The notes beneath the pieces were generated by a model that was not told the origin of the DNA, searched no databases, and was given only the letters and a program-made list of their open reading frames with translations. Below, in pieces: positions 35,811 to 48,155 of a stretch of DNA of 64,000 bases. Source of the DNA: Zantedeschia hybrid cultivar (lineage: Eukaryota; Streptophyta; Magnoliopsida; Alismatales; Araceae); the NCBI GenBank assembly GCA_030544215.1, contig JARZZO010000004.1, forward strand, positions 16,976,501-17,040,500, read 5' to 3'. Numbering within the stretch: position 1 is the stretch's first letter; every line of letters begins with the position of its first letter. The position numbers and the translations under genes were made by a program.

Positions 35811-35837
35811 TCCGTGCATTGCACAGTTTTTTGCTAG
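35811..35837 (+). other. Helitron 3' terminal hairpin and CTAG
   Basis: GTGC-ATT-GCAC stem-loop. One outer pair appears mutated (CCGTGCATTGCACAG, where a CGG-type arm would pair). Then TTTTTTG and CTAG|T. This is the terminator signal read by the Rep protein. Confidence 0.85.
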
Positions 35838-37228
35838 TCTAAAACTAAGGCACGAAGTTTAAGAAGAAAGTTATATGCTGACCACCTGCATCATTTGTAA
35901 GCATATAGATCTCTAACTCATAGCCCTTATATGTTTTCAGACTATCACGATTTTATAGCACTTGCACTTATTATAAGAAAATAGAATTAGTCTAACTAAA
36001 TGAAAAATAAAACATTTGTATGGAATTGCAAAAATTATATTTAATATTCTTTAAGAGGTTACATAAAGGCCAATGTTTAATGAAGTAATATCAAGGTGAT
36101 AAAAGAGCCCTTTCATTATGAAACCCCTTAATCCCATATAACCTTTATAAACTTCGACACCCAATTATACAAGATGTCCTTCCCACTTGTAGATCATGCT
36201 AAAATAATTGAATTTATAAAATTTCACTTATCTAATTAGGTAGTATATACAACCATTGATGATGTCCATTGGATGTTGAAACTCTCTCTAAAATATATTA
36301 TTCACATGATTAATTCCCACCCAATCTTCGATCAAAATTGAAATACCTAACCTTTTTATCTAACTAATTTCATCTAGATACTTGCCTTTGCATTTCCACA
36401 TTTGAGAAAGATCATGGAAAAGAAGACCCACACTATTACCAACCTAGAACAATAAAAGAGGCAACCTTAGTAGTACTTCAAAGACTGTGAAATTTAGTAG
36501 GTGACTTTAGTAGTATCTTAGAAACCATAGTATTAAAAAAACATAAAAATGCATACTTGTAAAAAATCTAGAATCTTCTTACGGCTCGTTTGATTTCACT
36601 CATGCACCTGGGGGTTGGTCCATAATCCATAATCCAACAAGAGTTGCTTTTTCAAAAGTCAACTCCACTACCCCCTTCCTCTCTCTCTCTCTCTCTCTCT
36701 TCCCATCCCCTTAATATGGTCGCACAAAAGCCAATGGCCACCGAGGTCATTTGGAAACACTTTTTAGTTGTCAGGGGTTATGTCCTAGCAACAATGAAAA
36801 TCGTACAGTTCAAAAGTGTTCCCAAAGGAACCTTAAACATCTCTACATCAAGTTATAGTTGTCTTTAAAGGATCACCTTGTAATATAAGAAAATTCATGA
36901 ACATCTTAAAATATCTAATCTTGCATCACTGATGATAGATATCACAAGCATTTTCTGATGACCTATTGTTAAATCAATGAGACTACTTTTTGTATGAATA
37001 TGTAGTGATCATTCAACACGGACATAAGTGGTTTTGCCTAAAGGACCATGGATCTTAAAATGATATTGTACATTGTGCACTTCTATCATCCTAAGGTTTC
37101 AACATCCTCTTGAACTTTGAAAATTCTCTAGTCAACATGTCAGGTTACAAAAATTCTATGTTCCTATAGGAAATGGTAAGAAAACAAATATAATTGACAT
37201 TAAACTAGCTTAGGGAACTATCATACTC
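35838..37228. other. Intergenic, nothing recognised
   Basis: AT-rich; a (CT)n run at about 36681-36700. No gene supported. Confidence 0.4.
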
Positions 37229-37233
37229 TTTTT

Positions 37234-37541
37234 TTAGAGCTGGAGAGCTTACAACAAGGATGATAAAGGCTTGTTCAATGTCAAATTCCAACAAGTGTAT
37301 TGTAGTAATTTAGTTAAACAACAAAATAAAGTACAAAACTCTTGACCTCATCCTAAACCCCATACACTCTACAATATTAATCAACTTTTAGATCTGGAGA
37401 GCTTACAACAAGGATGATAAAGGCTTGTTCAATGTCAAATTCCAACAAGTGTATTGTAGTAATTTAGTTGAACAACAAAATAAAGTACAAAACTCTTGAC
37501 CTCATCCTAAACACCATACACTTTGCAATATTAATCAATTT
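37234..37541. repeat. Two near-identical 154-bp tandem units
   Basis: The phrase TGGAGAGCTTACAACAAGG starts at 37241 and again at 37395. The two units differ at only a few positions (for example AGTTAAACAA/AGTTGAACAA, CATACACTCTAC/CATACACTTTGC). A recent duplication; no function visible. Confidence 0.9.
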
Positions 37542-38374
37542 TGCTAACATCAATAGATATGACTTCTCTAGGAATTCATGATAGTGAAAAATGAAAAATT
37601 CAACAATTTATACAACAAAGAAAGGAGTACATGAGCTGGATCAAGGTTTTTGTTGGAATTTGAACTCAAGTCTTAAAATCATCATGCACATATGAAGGAC
37701 TACATTTGTTGTCATTGTAGTGATAACATTGCCGTCCCTTAGGCTCCAAATTCATAGATCTCAAGTCCTATCTTACTTTGATTAAACTCATAAGGAGTGG
37801 TGTTTGTATATTATTCTATAAAGTTTCCACTTCATCACCTTAGAGAAGAGATGGTTATCTCTGTCAATGAACTTTCAGTTTTATTATGCCTAAGATCTAG
37901 TTTTTTTTTTTTTTTTTATAATTCAGACTTCGACTATGTAACTTCGAGATAAATCTGCTCGCAACAAACATATATGAGAGCTAACTAATTACAAGGTGAT
38001 TTATATAAATCTTATAATCATCAATTAATTCAAAATATATAAAACATAGCCAATACCAAAGTTCACAAATTACAATATGTATCCATTAGTATCTAAATTA
38101 TCAATATTACAAAATAAAAAAATGTACATCAATCTCTCATCATTCTGTACTATATTAAATTATTAATTTGATAACCGAAGGTTCTTCTGAAAATTTAACA
38201 TGTGTAATCCCTCATTTAGGCAGATCCTGAATTACTTTCTCCTGAAAAATAGTTGGTTAGATTTATGAGTCCACCACTCAGTAAACTTCAAACCATTCAT
38301 ATGACTTAACATATAGTAACTTTGCAAATCACATTATACAATTATACTAAGTATGATTTTACACAACTCTACAT
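37542..38374. other. Intergenic, nothing recognised
   Basis: AT-rich; T run near 37902-37918. No gene supported. Confidence 0.4.
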
Positions 38375-40617
38375 ATAACTCAAATAAGAATATTCAACTC
38401 AACTCAACTCAATGAAGCCTTAATCCCAAATAATTGGGGTCGGCTATATGGATTCTTTGTTTCCACTCTAGACGATTTTGGGCTACCTCTTCTGAAAGAT
38501 TTAAAGTTTCCAAATCATATTGTACTACCCTCTTCTAAGTTAATCTAGGTCTACCCCTTCTTTTCTTCCCCTCCTCTATCCTAATATGCTCCACTTTTCT
38601 AACTGGAGCCTCTCTAGGCCTACGCTTAACATGCCCAAATCATCTCAATCTCCCTTCTCTCAATTTATCCTTAATTGGTACCACTCCTACATTTTCTCTA
38701 ATATACTCATTACGAATTTTATCTAGCCTAATATGGCCGCATATCCACCTTAACATTCTCATCTCGACAACATTCATCTTGGAAACATGTTGTCCCTTCA
38801 CCGCCCAACACTCGCTACCATATAACATGAAAGTCTTATCGCCGTACGGTAGAATTTTCCTTTTAGCTTCGTTGGGATCTTGCGATCACACAAGACTCCC
38901 GTGGCAGGTCTCCACTTCAACCATCTTGCTTTAATCCTATGGCTAACATCCTCATCACACCCTCTATCTTCTTGAAGGATCGAACCAAGATATTTGAAAT
39001 TGGTGCTTTAGGGTATTGCCATCCCATCCAAGTTAACTCCCCCATTTTCGCCTATCCGACCTTCACTAAACTTACAATGCATGTATTTTGTCTTAGTTCT
39101 ACTTAACCTGAAACCCTTAGACTCTAAGATGCTCCTCCAAAGTTCTAATTTTCTATTAACTCCATCTTGCGTCTCATCTATCCATACAATATCATCCGCA
39201 AACAACATACACCACAGAATGTCCTCTTGTATATCTTTTGTTAAATCATCCATAACTAATACGAAAAGGTAAGGATTTATTGTTGATATTTGATGCACTC
39301 CAACAGAAATAGGAAAATCTCTTGTTTCTCCTCCGACCGTGCGGACACTAGTAGTTGCTCCTTCATACATATCTTTTAATACTTGTATGTACCTAGTGGA
39401 TACTCTCTTGCGCTCCAACACCCACCATAAGACATCTCTTGGAACTCTATCACAGGCCTTCTCCAAATCGATGAGCACCATATGTAGATCTTTCTTCAAA
39501 TATTTATATTTCTCTATCAAGCTCCTGATGAGAAAGATAGCTTCCATAGTTGATCGACCCGGCATAAAACCGAATTGATTGGCCGAGATAGTTGTGTCAG
39601 AATGGAAATGATGTTCCACAACTCTCTCCCACAACTTCATAGTATGACTCATAAGCTTAATTCCTCTATAATTTGAGCAATCCTGGATGTCTCCTTTGTT
39701 TTTAAAAATAGATACAAGAGTACTCTTCCTCCATTCATCTGACATTTTCTTTGATACTAAGATCTTGTTAAATAGTCGGGTCAACCATTCCACTCAAATA
39801 TCTTCTAAACATTTTCACACTTCAATAGGAATTCCATCAGGGCCACACGCTTTACCTACTTTCATCCTCTTCAATGCTTCATTGACTTCCGAAAATCTAA
39901 TCCTCCTAATATAGTTCACATTATGCTCTGTTGTACATTCTATGCCTACTATGTTTCCATTATGATTATCATTAAAAAGATTGTCAAAGTAGCTTCTCCA
40001 CCTTTCTCTGATGTCCTCATCTTTCACCAACACCTTTCCTTCACTATCTTTGATGCACCTAACTTGGTTAAGATCTCGACACATTTTCTCTCTTATCCTT
40101 ACCAATCTATAAATATCCTTTTCCCCTTCCTTGGTTCCAAGTTTCTCATACATCTTTTCAAAAGCCTGAGCTCTTACCCTACTAACAGCCTTTTTTGCTT
40201 TGTTTTTTGCTATCTTGTATTGTTCATGAGTCTCATTATTATCACACTTTGGCAATCTTTTATACCATTCTCTTTTACTCTTCACCGCCTTTTGTACCTC
40301 GTCATTCCACCACTACCTCTCCTTCGCAGGTGGGCTATGTCCTTTAGACTCTCTGAGCACTTTTCCAGCCACTTTTCTAATCTTTGAGGCCATATCTATC
40401 CACATAGTATTGGCGTCCAAATCCGACTTCCAATCACCCATATTGCGAAGTTCATTATTAAACATCACTTGCTTCATCCCTTTTAATTCCCACCACCTTG
40501 TTCTAGCAGTAGTCTTCTTTCTAAACGTATCCGACCACCTCTTGATCTTAATATTTAAGACCACTAACTTGTGCTGACTTGTTAAGGCCTCTCCAGAGAT
40601 AACTCAAATAAGAATAT
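38375..40617 (-). mobile_element. RTE-clade LINE, 5'-truncated, with perfect 19-bp TSD
   Basis: Direct repeats ATAACTCAAATAAGAATAT occur at 38375-38393 and 40599-40617. The element between (38394-40598) lies on the minus strand. Its 3' end is the short (TTGAG)n-type repeat seen on the plus strand as CAACTCAACTCAACTCAATG, followed by CCCAAATAATTGGGGTCGGC, the typical 3' end of plant RTE elements, which lack long poly(A). The exact 19-bp TSD and clean ends indicate a fairly recent insertion despite ORF breaks. Confidence 0.95.
38640..40564 (-). pseudogene. RTE reverse transcriptase (several frame breaks)
   Basis: From N to C on the minus strand: linker with WWELKGMKQ (40313-40564); AKNKAKKAVSRVRAQAFEKM and RWRSYFDNLFND to KVGKACGPDGIPIEV (39815-40285); then the RT palm (39008-39793) with SNYRGIKLMSHTMKLWERV, FGFMPGRST, LIDLEKACDRVPR, and LFADDIV (catalytic FADD at 39191-39202); and the C-terminal YGSECWAVKG...MRMLRWICGH (38640-38828). 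All catalytic aspartates seen are intact in the palm segment, but stops near 39.8, 40.3 and 38.85-39.0 kb split the frame. The endonuclease domain is lost by 5' truncation. Confidence 0.92.
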
Positions 40618-43600
40618 GATATAAAAAATATTATCAAATATAGATTTATTAATTCAAATGTGTTTTCTAAAAGTATGAATAGATCGACTAACATATAACA
40701 TATATAATATGATCAAATTTTTATCTTAGTAAACAAATCTACTAGCCATGAATTAAATAAATCGCATATCAAACTGAATACATCGAACTGAACATATAGT
40801 AAATGATCATGGCATAATATCTTATTAAATCAGTTTCATGTCAAAGATCATATGGTAAGAATAGTTTGCAAACGATATCTAATCATAATGAATATGAATT
40901 TTCAAATGAACAAGTTGAGATCAAAGAACAATTGAATAATGATATCAAATGAATGAATTGAACAGATTATAAACTGAATTCATATGATTTAAACAGCAAA
41001 TTGTATGTAATATTTATGTGCCAAACATATCACAAACTAACATATCAAATGTACATGCATCTAACCACCATATAAGAAACATAACAAAATATATACTAAA
41101 GTATATACGCAAAAATGCTAAGGTCATGTCACATGCATAGCTGAGGCTTCATGATCCACTCGAATAACTGATTACAAATTCACAATTATCAGAATTTTTG
41201 TGTTGCCTACGGATAGAACTCATTTATGGACGCTTGTAGAATGAGTCACAATCTCCTTAAGATGACAATATCTTAAATATATATCAAATAAATTTACAAA
41301 TATTTTACTAATATTTCATAATAATCATAGATCTGAAAATTAATTTGACAAAATGATACTTTACATATAAAAGTTAAACAAATACTTTTATATACAAAAT
41401 AGTCACTTATAGAGTTATTATAGTCATATAGATGGATAATAAGAGTAAAGCTGATCATAATATGTTGTTGTAAATAAAAATAGCCAAAAAAAGGTTTTCA
41501 AAATTTTGGAATAATAAACATATTTTCGGCCATCAAAATAAATATTCAGAGCTGAAAAATAAACAAATAGATCGAATAATATCAAAAATTTCAAACTTAG
41601 TGAACATGTCAAATATGTCATATATGAAATATCTACAAAATTTTATCAATTTCTGAATTTGTTTGATATGATTTTGTACTTTCGCTTTGATTCTGATAAT
41701 TTGAACTTGACAGAAATTACAAGAACTTAAAATAGAACGTAAAATAAATATCAAATTGGATAAAAAAATTCTTAAACATTACAAAAAGGTCAAATACAGT
41801 ATAATAAAGGTATTTAGAAAATTTAGCATAATTTATACATGAATTGAGTGAGATAGAAGATCCGCAAGTTAGAATTTCAAAACTATCAGGATAGATTGTA
41901 TAATCTGAGAAGAATATTATATAATAAATAAATAAATAACTCAAAAAATTATAAAATTTATTGAGTATGAATATAAATTGACAATATAATTTCATCAAAA
42001 TTGTAACTCGATTGGATATTGGATAAGAGAGAACAAAGATCTGTAACTCAAGCGATCATAGTTGGAAACAAAACATACTGAATGGATATATTGCATATGT
42101 TGAGAGAATAATCATGAAATAAATAGTGAATAAGATCATAAAAATATAAAAAGTTATAATCATGAAGTAGACATATAGTTCATAATTTTTTTAAAAGAAT
42201 AATATAGTTTTAGTATAAAATAGATCATACTTAGGGTTATACGCCTACCTCTTGAAGAAAGATCGATTCTTAATTCTACTATGACTTCCTTGTTATCTAT
42301 CTAGAATTTATTCCTCTTCTAAGCTCTTTTTCACAGTCTTTGAGGTCTTTTCCACATTATCAAAGTCTTTTGGAATTACCATTAAATATTAGAACTAACT
42401 CCCATAGAGTTTAACCTTCTTTTTTTCTCAAGAACAATACTATAAACTTACACTCCAAGAAGAGTTACACCCACTAATGACTGCAGCATGAATTCGAAGA
42501 TATAACTAACTAATTCCCTTTTCCATGCTAGAGTCAAGGTCCAACTATACATTACTTAATCTTCAAGTTAACGTAGTTTCCTAGTACAAACAAGACTCAA
42601 TTCCCGTAGCCCTTTGTTTTCTAATTTGAAAATCTCTAAATTCGACTTCTTAACGTCTGAATTAGGAAAAATTCTTTTCTATAAAGTTTTATAACTTTTT
42701 TTATTATCTTTCTAACACCACCAACCTTATTATTTTTAGACTTTTGTATAAAAGATTATCTCTATTTTATAAATCTGCTGTCTTGAGTACTCTGAACTAA
42801 GAAATCTAGTAAATTCCATTCCCGTATAAAGATGTCTTAAATCTGATTAGTAAATCACTTACTTTAAAAATATGATCTTCATGAAAATTTTAGAATTTTG
42901 AGTTATCTTTCTAATGAGAGTAATGTTACCTAATTTAAAGTTTTATATATGAATTTATGCTTAAAATATTAAGACTATGTCAAGTAAATCAGTGTACAGA
43001 ATCATAATTTGAGTATGATTCAAATTATGACTTTCTATCTCCAAATCAGAATCCTAATTGCACTCAAATTTATTGTATTCTACTTCTAATCCAACTCAAA
43101 GATCTCTAATACTTTCTAGTTCGTGATTAACTTTAGTTATACTTTTTCTTATTTTCTAATTTGAATCTTAATCCTATTAGGCCTTGTTTCCTATTGGTAG
43201 CCCTTTCTAAAACTGATCATTAATATTTTTTATCCTTAAAATATCTGAATTAATAAAATTAATTTTATATAAATTTATAAATCTTTTCATACTCTTTTGA
43301 ACGATCAACTATACCTGAATCTAAGTTCTTTACAGAAAGTTATTGTTATTTTGTTAAGTTGATGTCCAGTACATCTAAATCCGAAATTTTAAGGAGGTTA
43401 GTGAGCTATTCTTACTAGTATCATTGGGTTAATGTGCTTGCATAACTGAGTTAATTGGAGTAAATCAAATTGCTTAAACTCACTAATGGACTCTCTAATT
43501 TAAATTAGTTGAATTCATTAATGTGTTGTAAAAGTACATGGCATAATAAGTTTATCGCTACCATGTATGCACATAATGCAAGAATATATTTTGTGGAGTA

Positions 43601-44840
43601 ATGCATGGAATACAAATCCAAGTACTAGTGCAAGACAAATGTGGTAAAAAAAATAATGCAAATTTCTAATACATAGAGTAAGATATTGATATGTTCTAAT
43701 ATTAATTAAGATCAAATCTCGTGTAATAAAAACTAAGTATGCAATCATCTTACCTCAAAGTGTATGCTTGCACATTGATTTCTATTAGTATAGAAGTCTA
43801 CACTCTAAAGAAGCTTTGCTTCATTTCATACAACCCCATTTAAAGCTGGCTGCAACCTTGAAATATGTACGCATAGTTTTCAAGATGCTTAGTTTTCTAA
43901 TTGCCAACAAGTGCTAAATTTGCTGCAACCTTATAAAGCATATCTCTTGATAAACCTAGAAATATGATAATTGCCATCAAGTTTATAAGAATGACCTTTC
44001 TTCCTTGCACATGCTGCTAATGTCTGAGTACATTGAGGCTCAAAATTACAGGTAATAATGCCAAATGAGTTTTGTCTTGAAGTAGACCTAGGAAAATGCA
44101 TTATTATAGGGCTTTGGTACGTGACCACATTTATATCCACGATTGCTAAGCAATTTGACAAGAATATCTGCAAGGAGGCCTCAATGGGTTCTAATTCTTG
44201 CACCATTACCCAAGCCTATAGGGAACACCACAAGAAAAAGTGATGAGGCAGATAATAGATAAAAGAATCGATAAGCATGTGACAAGCTCTTAGTTAATTT
44301 GAGCTTATCCTACTTATATGGCAATGTAGGTAATGTTAAGATGAACAACTTAACAAAATAGGAACAAGTAACTTCTAGATAGCATGGAGTTTAGTTTAAC
44401 TATAATGGCAAATTAAGGACAAAATCAAGTTACCTAAATATTAGAGTATCTTGAGGAAGGCGTGAAAAAAGATTGGAGGAGAGTCATTGGGGATCCACAC
44501 ACTTCCACTCTCAACAGTCTTGGCATCTAGTTTGGGCTACTCCAGGATCTTCCTTAAGGAGACCCTAACCCTGTTGGTGGCATTGGCATCCTCTATAAGA
44601 AGATTAAAAGCACATAATAAACAAAATGATAGGCAATAAAGGGGAAAGAAAACAAAAGAAGAAATGAAGAAAGAGGAAACACTTTAAGTTTTCCTAACTT
44701 GATCCCACGGGAAGGAAATCCACCTAAGAATGTTGTCCAAAATCAAGGACTGTCAAACTCCTTGCAAGTGAAGGTTCATGGACAAGTAAAGCAACAAACC
44801 TTAAGTGTAGGTCTATGGACGACTACAAACCAATTATAGT
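40618..44840. other. Long AT-rich intergenic DNA, no gene seen
   Basis: About 4.2 kb of low-GC DNA. Open frames on either strand are short, of F/I/Y/K-rich composition and without motifs. A 61-codon frame at 44058-44243 is not recognised. No terminal repeats were spotted. Confidence 0.45.
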
Positions 44841-45597
44841 GCAAAACTTAGGGCCTGTTTGGTTAGAGTATCAAATTTGATAGAGTATCAATTTTGATAT
44901 TAATATTCTTATGTTATTGAGTATCAAAATCAAAATTGATATGATATAATGTTTAGATGTTTGGTTGAAATTGTAATAATATCAAAAATGATACAAGAGG
45001 TTGTTTATATGACTCTTACTATCAATTTTAATTCATTGTAATAGCTATGTGACCATTTGGTGTGTTGTAAAATATTATAAAATCGAAGGTTTAAAGTGTC
45101 ACAAATTATTAAGATTAAATTACCGTCTTTCTATCCCATTCTTGATTCAAAACTACCTATAATCAAATCAAAGATTTTTGTAGTAGTAATTTGAAATTAG
45201 ATATTTTATAAGTTTAAAATTAATTATTTTCAAAGAATACATTATTTCATGTTAAATAAATCAAATTAAGTTTAAACATGATCAATTTCATTTAAAAAAA
45301 TTTAAAATAATTAATAACAAAACATAAATTTGCTAAATATTGAACCAAACACAATCAAACAAATTTGCTAAAATTTTCAATGTGATTGCCACCTCTAGTG
45401 TGAAGAGAATGTGATCGCATTTAACAGTGTCATGAGAATGTGGTCTTCTCTCTGAGTCATAACGTCGAACATCTATTGGGCAAGAAATGTCAGGTCCAAC
45501 AGCCTATAGCCATTGTCAACAGGAAGAGGAAGTGTCGGTGTTGTCGCTGGTGGCAGTGATCCTCAACTGCGGGGGCCGCTTGGGTTAGCGGTTCCTC

Positions 45598-46005
45598 CTT
45601 TAGAACACCCACTGCCACCACACCTCGAAGCCCTCTATATGTTGGGGCAATCGTCGTCGGAGTTGAAGAAGTGATCGAACCAGGACAGGAGGATCTCCTA
45701 CTGCAGTGGTGCCAGCGACAGCATCAGGATGGTGTTGGCCAGGCCGTCCTCGATAAGGTGCCGGTCTAGGCCCTCCGCATCCACCTGAAGTCCTCGTAGA
45801 AGGGCTCCAGCCACGTATGTAGCAGCAAGCACCGCGCCTCCTTACACACCAGGATCTGCCCCTTCCCCACGCCCACCAACAGCCTCGCTGTCACTTGGCT
45901 CACCTCGTACCGGTGGATGGCCGGCACCCGCGGATGTGCCTCCGCCAGCTCTGCCTCCACTGACCACGTCCGCAAGAACTCGTCCGCGATCTTCTCTCTG
46001 AGTTA
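45598..46005 (-). pseudogene. BTB/POZ domain protein fragment (At1g63850/At5g60050-like C-terminal part)
   Basis: Minus-strand text reads LREKIADEFLRTWSVEAELA, then PAIHRYEVSQVTARLLVGVG, KGQILVCKEA, LLHTWLEPFYEDFRWMRRA, a frameshift, GLDRHLIEDGLANTIL, LSWFDHFFNSDDDCPN, another shift, and GFEVWWQWVF. This series follows the conserved C-terminal region of a plant BTB/POZ family related to NPH3-type adaptors of CUL3 ubiquitin ligases. The BTB domain itself is missing. At least two frameshifts and several stops (including one right after WMRRA) show it is not functional. GC-rich codon use unlike the surrounding AT-rich element ends supports capture. The name rests on remembered family motifs. Confidence 0.65.
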
Positions 46006-46149
46006 TGCGCCCTCTGCCTCAAGGGCCCCAAGGCCACCCTCAACTTCTTGCAGCTCGCCCATGTCCTCACTCACCCCTCCTCCTTGTAGGCGCCCGGAAC
46101 GTCCCCCGCCGCCGCCGCGGCTTTCGGGATCGAGGGTCCCTCTCCGTTC

Positions 46150-46880
46150 GTCTTAGCACTGTGGCGATTTAAAGGGGGTTAGAAATAAAGGATGTGATCG
46201 CCAGGAGCATTACCTTACGGTCCATGTGCTCCGCAGGATGGTGAGGATGTGATCGCGTTCTGTGGGAGCGGGAGATGGTGGTTTCCCCTTCTCTTCCTCC
46301 GGCCGGCCAGAGGATGAGAGCTCGGTAGTCCGCGCGCAGAATCTGGTAAGAGCCCCTGAAAAGAGAAGATAGACAAAGAAAAGAAATAGCTCGATTAGAA
46401 CTGTGACATGTAGGATCCGTTCATGCAAACATAAAAATTAACTAAAATTAGAGGGAGACGCACCGGATGGGTGTTTGGGAGGGAAGGTGACCATATGTTA
46501 TGGCCGCCCACCTCCCATTTTTTGTTTGAAACCTTTGGGGGTAAATAGGGATTGCTAAGTCATTCTAGGATGCATGCATGCAGATAAGTGTTTGTGTGTG
46601 AAAAGTGAAATGATGTGCTGAAAGTGAAAGAAGAGAAAATAGAAGAGGGTTAAGAAAACAAGCCCATTTGGGATGCGAAGGATTCTTCTGAGACTCCTCC
46701 CGACCGCTTGCCAACCTCCTCTGAGCCTTCCCTCCAAGAAGCCACCTCTTAACCCCAGAAAATCCTTAACCCCCTGCTCGAGAGGATGTGGGGGGTTTAA
46801 ATAGGTGAGGGAAAAAAAGGAGAAAACAGGGGTCTAAATCCCCGTAAATCAACCTTCAACCAATAGGGAGTGGTCAAGGG
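46150..46880. other. Cargo of the PIF-like element, unassigned
   Basis: Mixed-GC sequence between the BTB fragment and the minisatellite. No recognised protein motifs on either strand. Confidence 0.35.
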
Positions 46881-47050
46881 TCAGAGGTAGTGCGCGCGGC
46901 AGTCGCCGGAGTGGGGAGTGGTCGGAGTAGTGGGGGACGAGGGCGGCGAGTAGAGGAGATCGTGGGGAAGACGGAGTCAAGGGGGTGGTTAAGGAGTGGA
47001 CGGCCAGGCAACATGCCTTTCAATCTTGTGGTGGAAGGCGGCCCGGCTGG

Positions 47051-47478
47051 CCTTCGAAGGGGGTGGAAGGCGGACTGGCTGGCCTTCCACGAAAAGGTGG
47101 TGGAAAGTGAAAAAGATGGCCAAAAGGTGGAAGGCAAGGTAGCTGGCCTTCCAAGGAGGTAGAAGGCAAGGGGTGGCCTTCGAAGGGGGTGGAAGGCGGA
47201 CTGGCTGGCCTTCCACGAAAAGGTGGTGGAAAGTGAAAAAGATGGCCAAAAGGTGGAAGGCAAGGTAGCTGGCCTTCTAAGGAGGTAGAAGGCAAGGGGT
47301 GGCCTTCGAAGGGGGTGGAAGGCGGACTGGCTGGCCTTCCACGAAAAGGTGGTGAAAAGTGAAAAAGGTGGCAAAAGGGTGGAAGGCAAGGTGGCTGGCC
47401 TTCCAAGGGGGTAGAAGGCAAGGGGTGGCCTTCGAAGGGAGTGGAAGGCGGACTGGCTGGCCTTCCACGAAAAGGTTG
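47051..47478. repeat. 126-bp minisatellite, ~3.4 copies
   Basis: CCTTCGAAGGGGGTGGAAGG recurs at 47051, 47177, 47303 and 47429 (spacing exactly 126 bp), with GGCTGGCCTTCCACGAAAAG in each unit. Because 126 is a multiple of 3, stop-free frames run through it on both strands; these are artefacts. Each unit contains the inverted words GGCTGGCCTTCC / GGAAGGC, so units can fold. Confidence 0.92.
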
Positions 47479-47539
47479 GCTAGAGTCGGGATTTGGTTAA
47501 TGGGCTTAGTTGTTAGTGGGTTGAGATGGCCAAATGGGG

Positions 47540-47950
47540 GGATTTATGATGATGGGCTGATGATGGAGGGGATTTATGACCAAAAGGGTGGTCCAAAATC
47601 AGTGTCTACACTCCTCTGCACCCCGGGACATCCAGATCGCTGCAACCGCCGTGGCCTCCATGGCCTACGCTGGCGTGAACGAGATAGGTCAGAAGCCTCC
47701 ATCTCCGACGTCATTGTCTTCGGAGGTAGGGAAGGCGCTGCTAGCAGGAAAGCGAACATGAGAGGAAGAAGAAGAAGAGGAGGAGGGGGAGGACTTTTGT
47801 GGGGAGATAGGGGAGCTGCCAAAGCAGGCAGTGGAGGGTGGCAGGGGGTTGCTAGCAAGGAGGCGTAAGCGGAAGTGTGGGGGGTCATCGTTGTGGAACT
47901 CACTGGGTTGCAATGGCGAGGCCACACGGGGGGTGGATGGACAGTTCATG
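47540..47950. other. GC-rich probable gene fragment, unidentified
   Basis: Plus-strand text such as APRDIQIAATAVASMAYAGV (about 47620-47680), then an E/R/G-rich low-complexity stretch with GAGGAAGAAG repeats, reads like captured exon sequence. The frame is not consistent and I recognise no family. Confidence 0.3.
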
Positions 47951-48155
47951 TCGTGGGAAAAGCCTCTAGAGTTCTCTGTAACAGATTTAATACAAGGTAT
48001 GAGTTGTATTAAATCTAATATTAATGGGGCCTTTATTATGAAGGAATTTTAAAACTGATATAGGATAACCAAACACCTACATTAAGTGCTATTAATATTA
48101 ATATTAAAAGTCATACTAATACAGCCTCTTGATACGGGAACCAAACATGGTGTTA

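Larger units (their letters stand above)
26788..35837 (+). mobile_element. Helitron (~9 kb) with Rep/helicase and RPA-like pseudogenes
   Basis: Rolling-circle transposon. The 5' end A|TCTATCTATC at 26788 fits insertion between A and T. The 3' end has a short hairpin CCGTGCATTGCACAG (35812-35826), a T-rich spacer and terminal CTAG at 35834-35837 followed by T. Between lie a Rep/helicase pseudogene (about 28.6-32.65 kb) and an RPA70-like pseudogene (33.36-35.43 kb), the two-gene content of autonomous plant Helitrons. Stops and frameshifts throughout show the copy is inactive. No TSD is expected. Confidence 0.85.
44848..48155. mobile_element. PIF/Harbinger-like non-autonomous element carrying captured DNA
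   Basis: The element is 44851-48152. Left terminus GGGCCTGTTTGGTTAGAG; right terminus in reverse complement CACCATGTTTGGTTCCCG, both followed by TATCAA. Flanking TTA occurs at 44848-44850 and 48153-48155, the TSD of PIF/Harbinger (Tourist) elements. The outer few hundred bases on each side are AT-rich, while the inner 45.4-47.95 kb is GC-rich and holds the BTB/POZ fragment and a minisatellite. No transposase was found. This layout is that of a gene-capturing (Pack-type) element. Termini match at about 11 of 14 bases plus the shared TATCAA; a 3-bp TSD is weak alone. Confidence 0.6.

Noticed and set aside
40618..44840. Several 70-93 codon hydrophobic frames
   Set aside because: F/I/Y-rich composition follows from AT-rich DNA; no start context or conserved motif.
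46874..47868. Several 60-170 codon frames on both strands
   Set aside because: They are created by the 126-bp minisatellite, whose length is a multiple of three, and by GC-rich sequence; the frames conflict and carry no domain.
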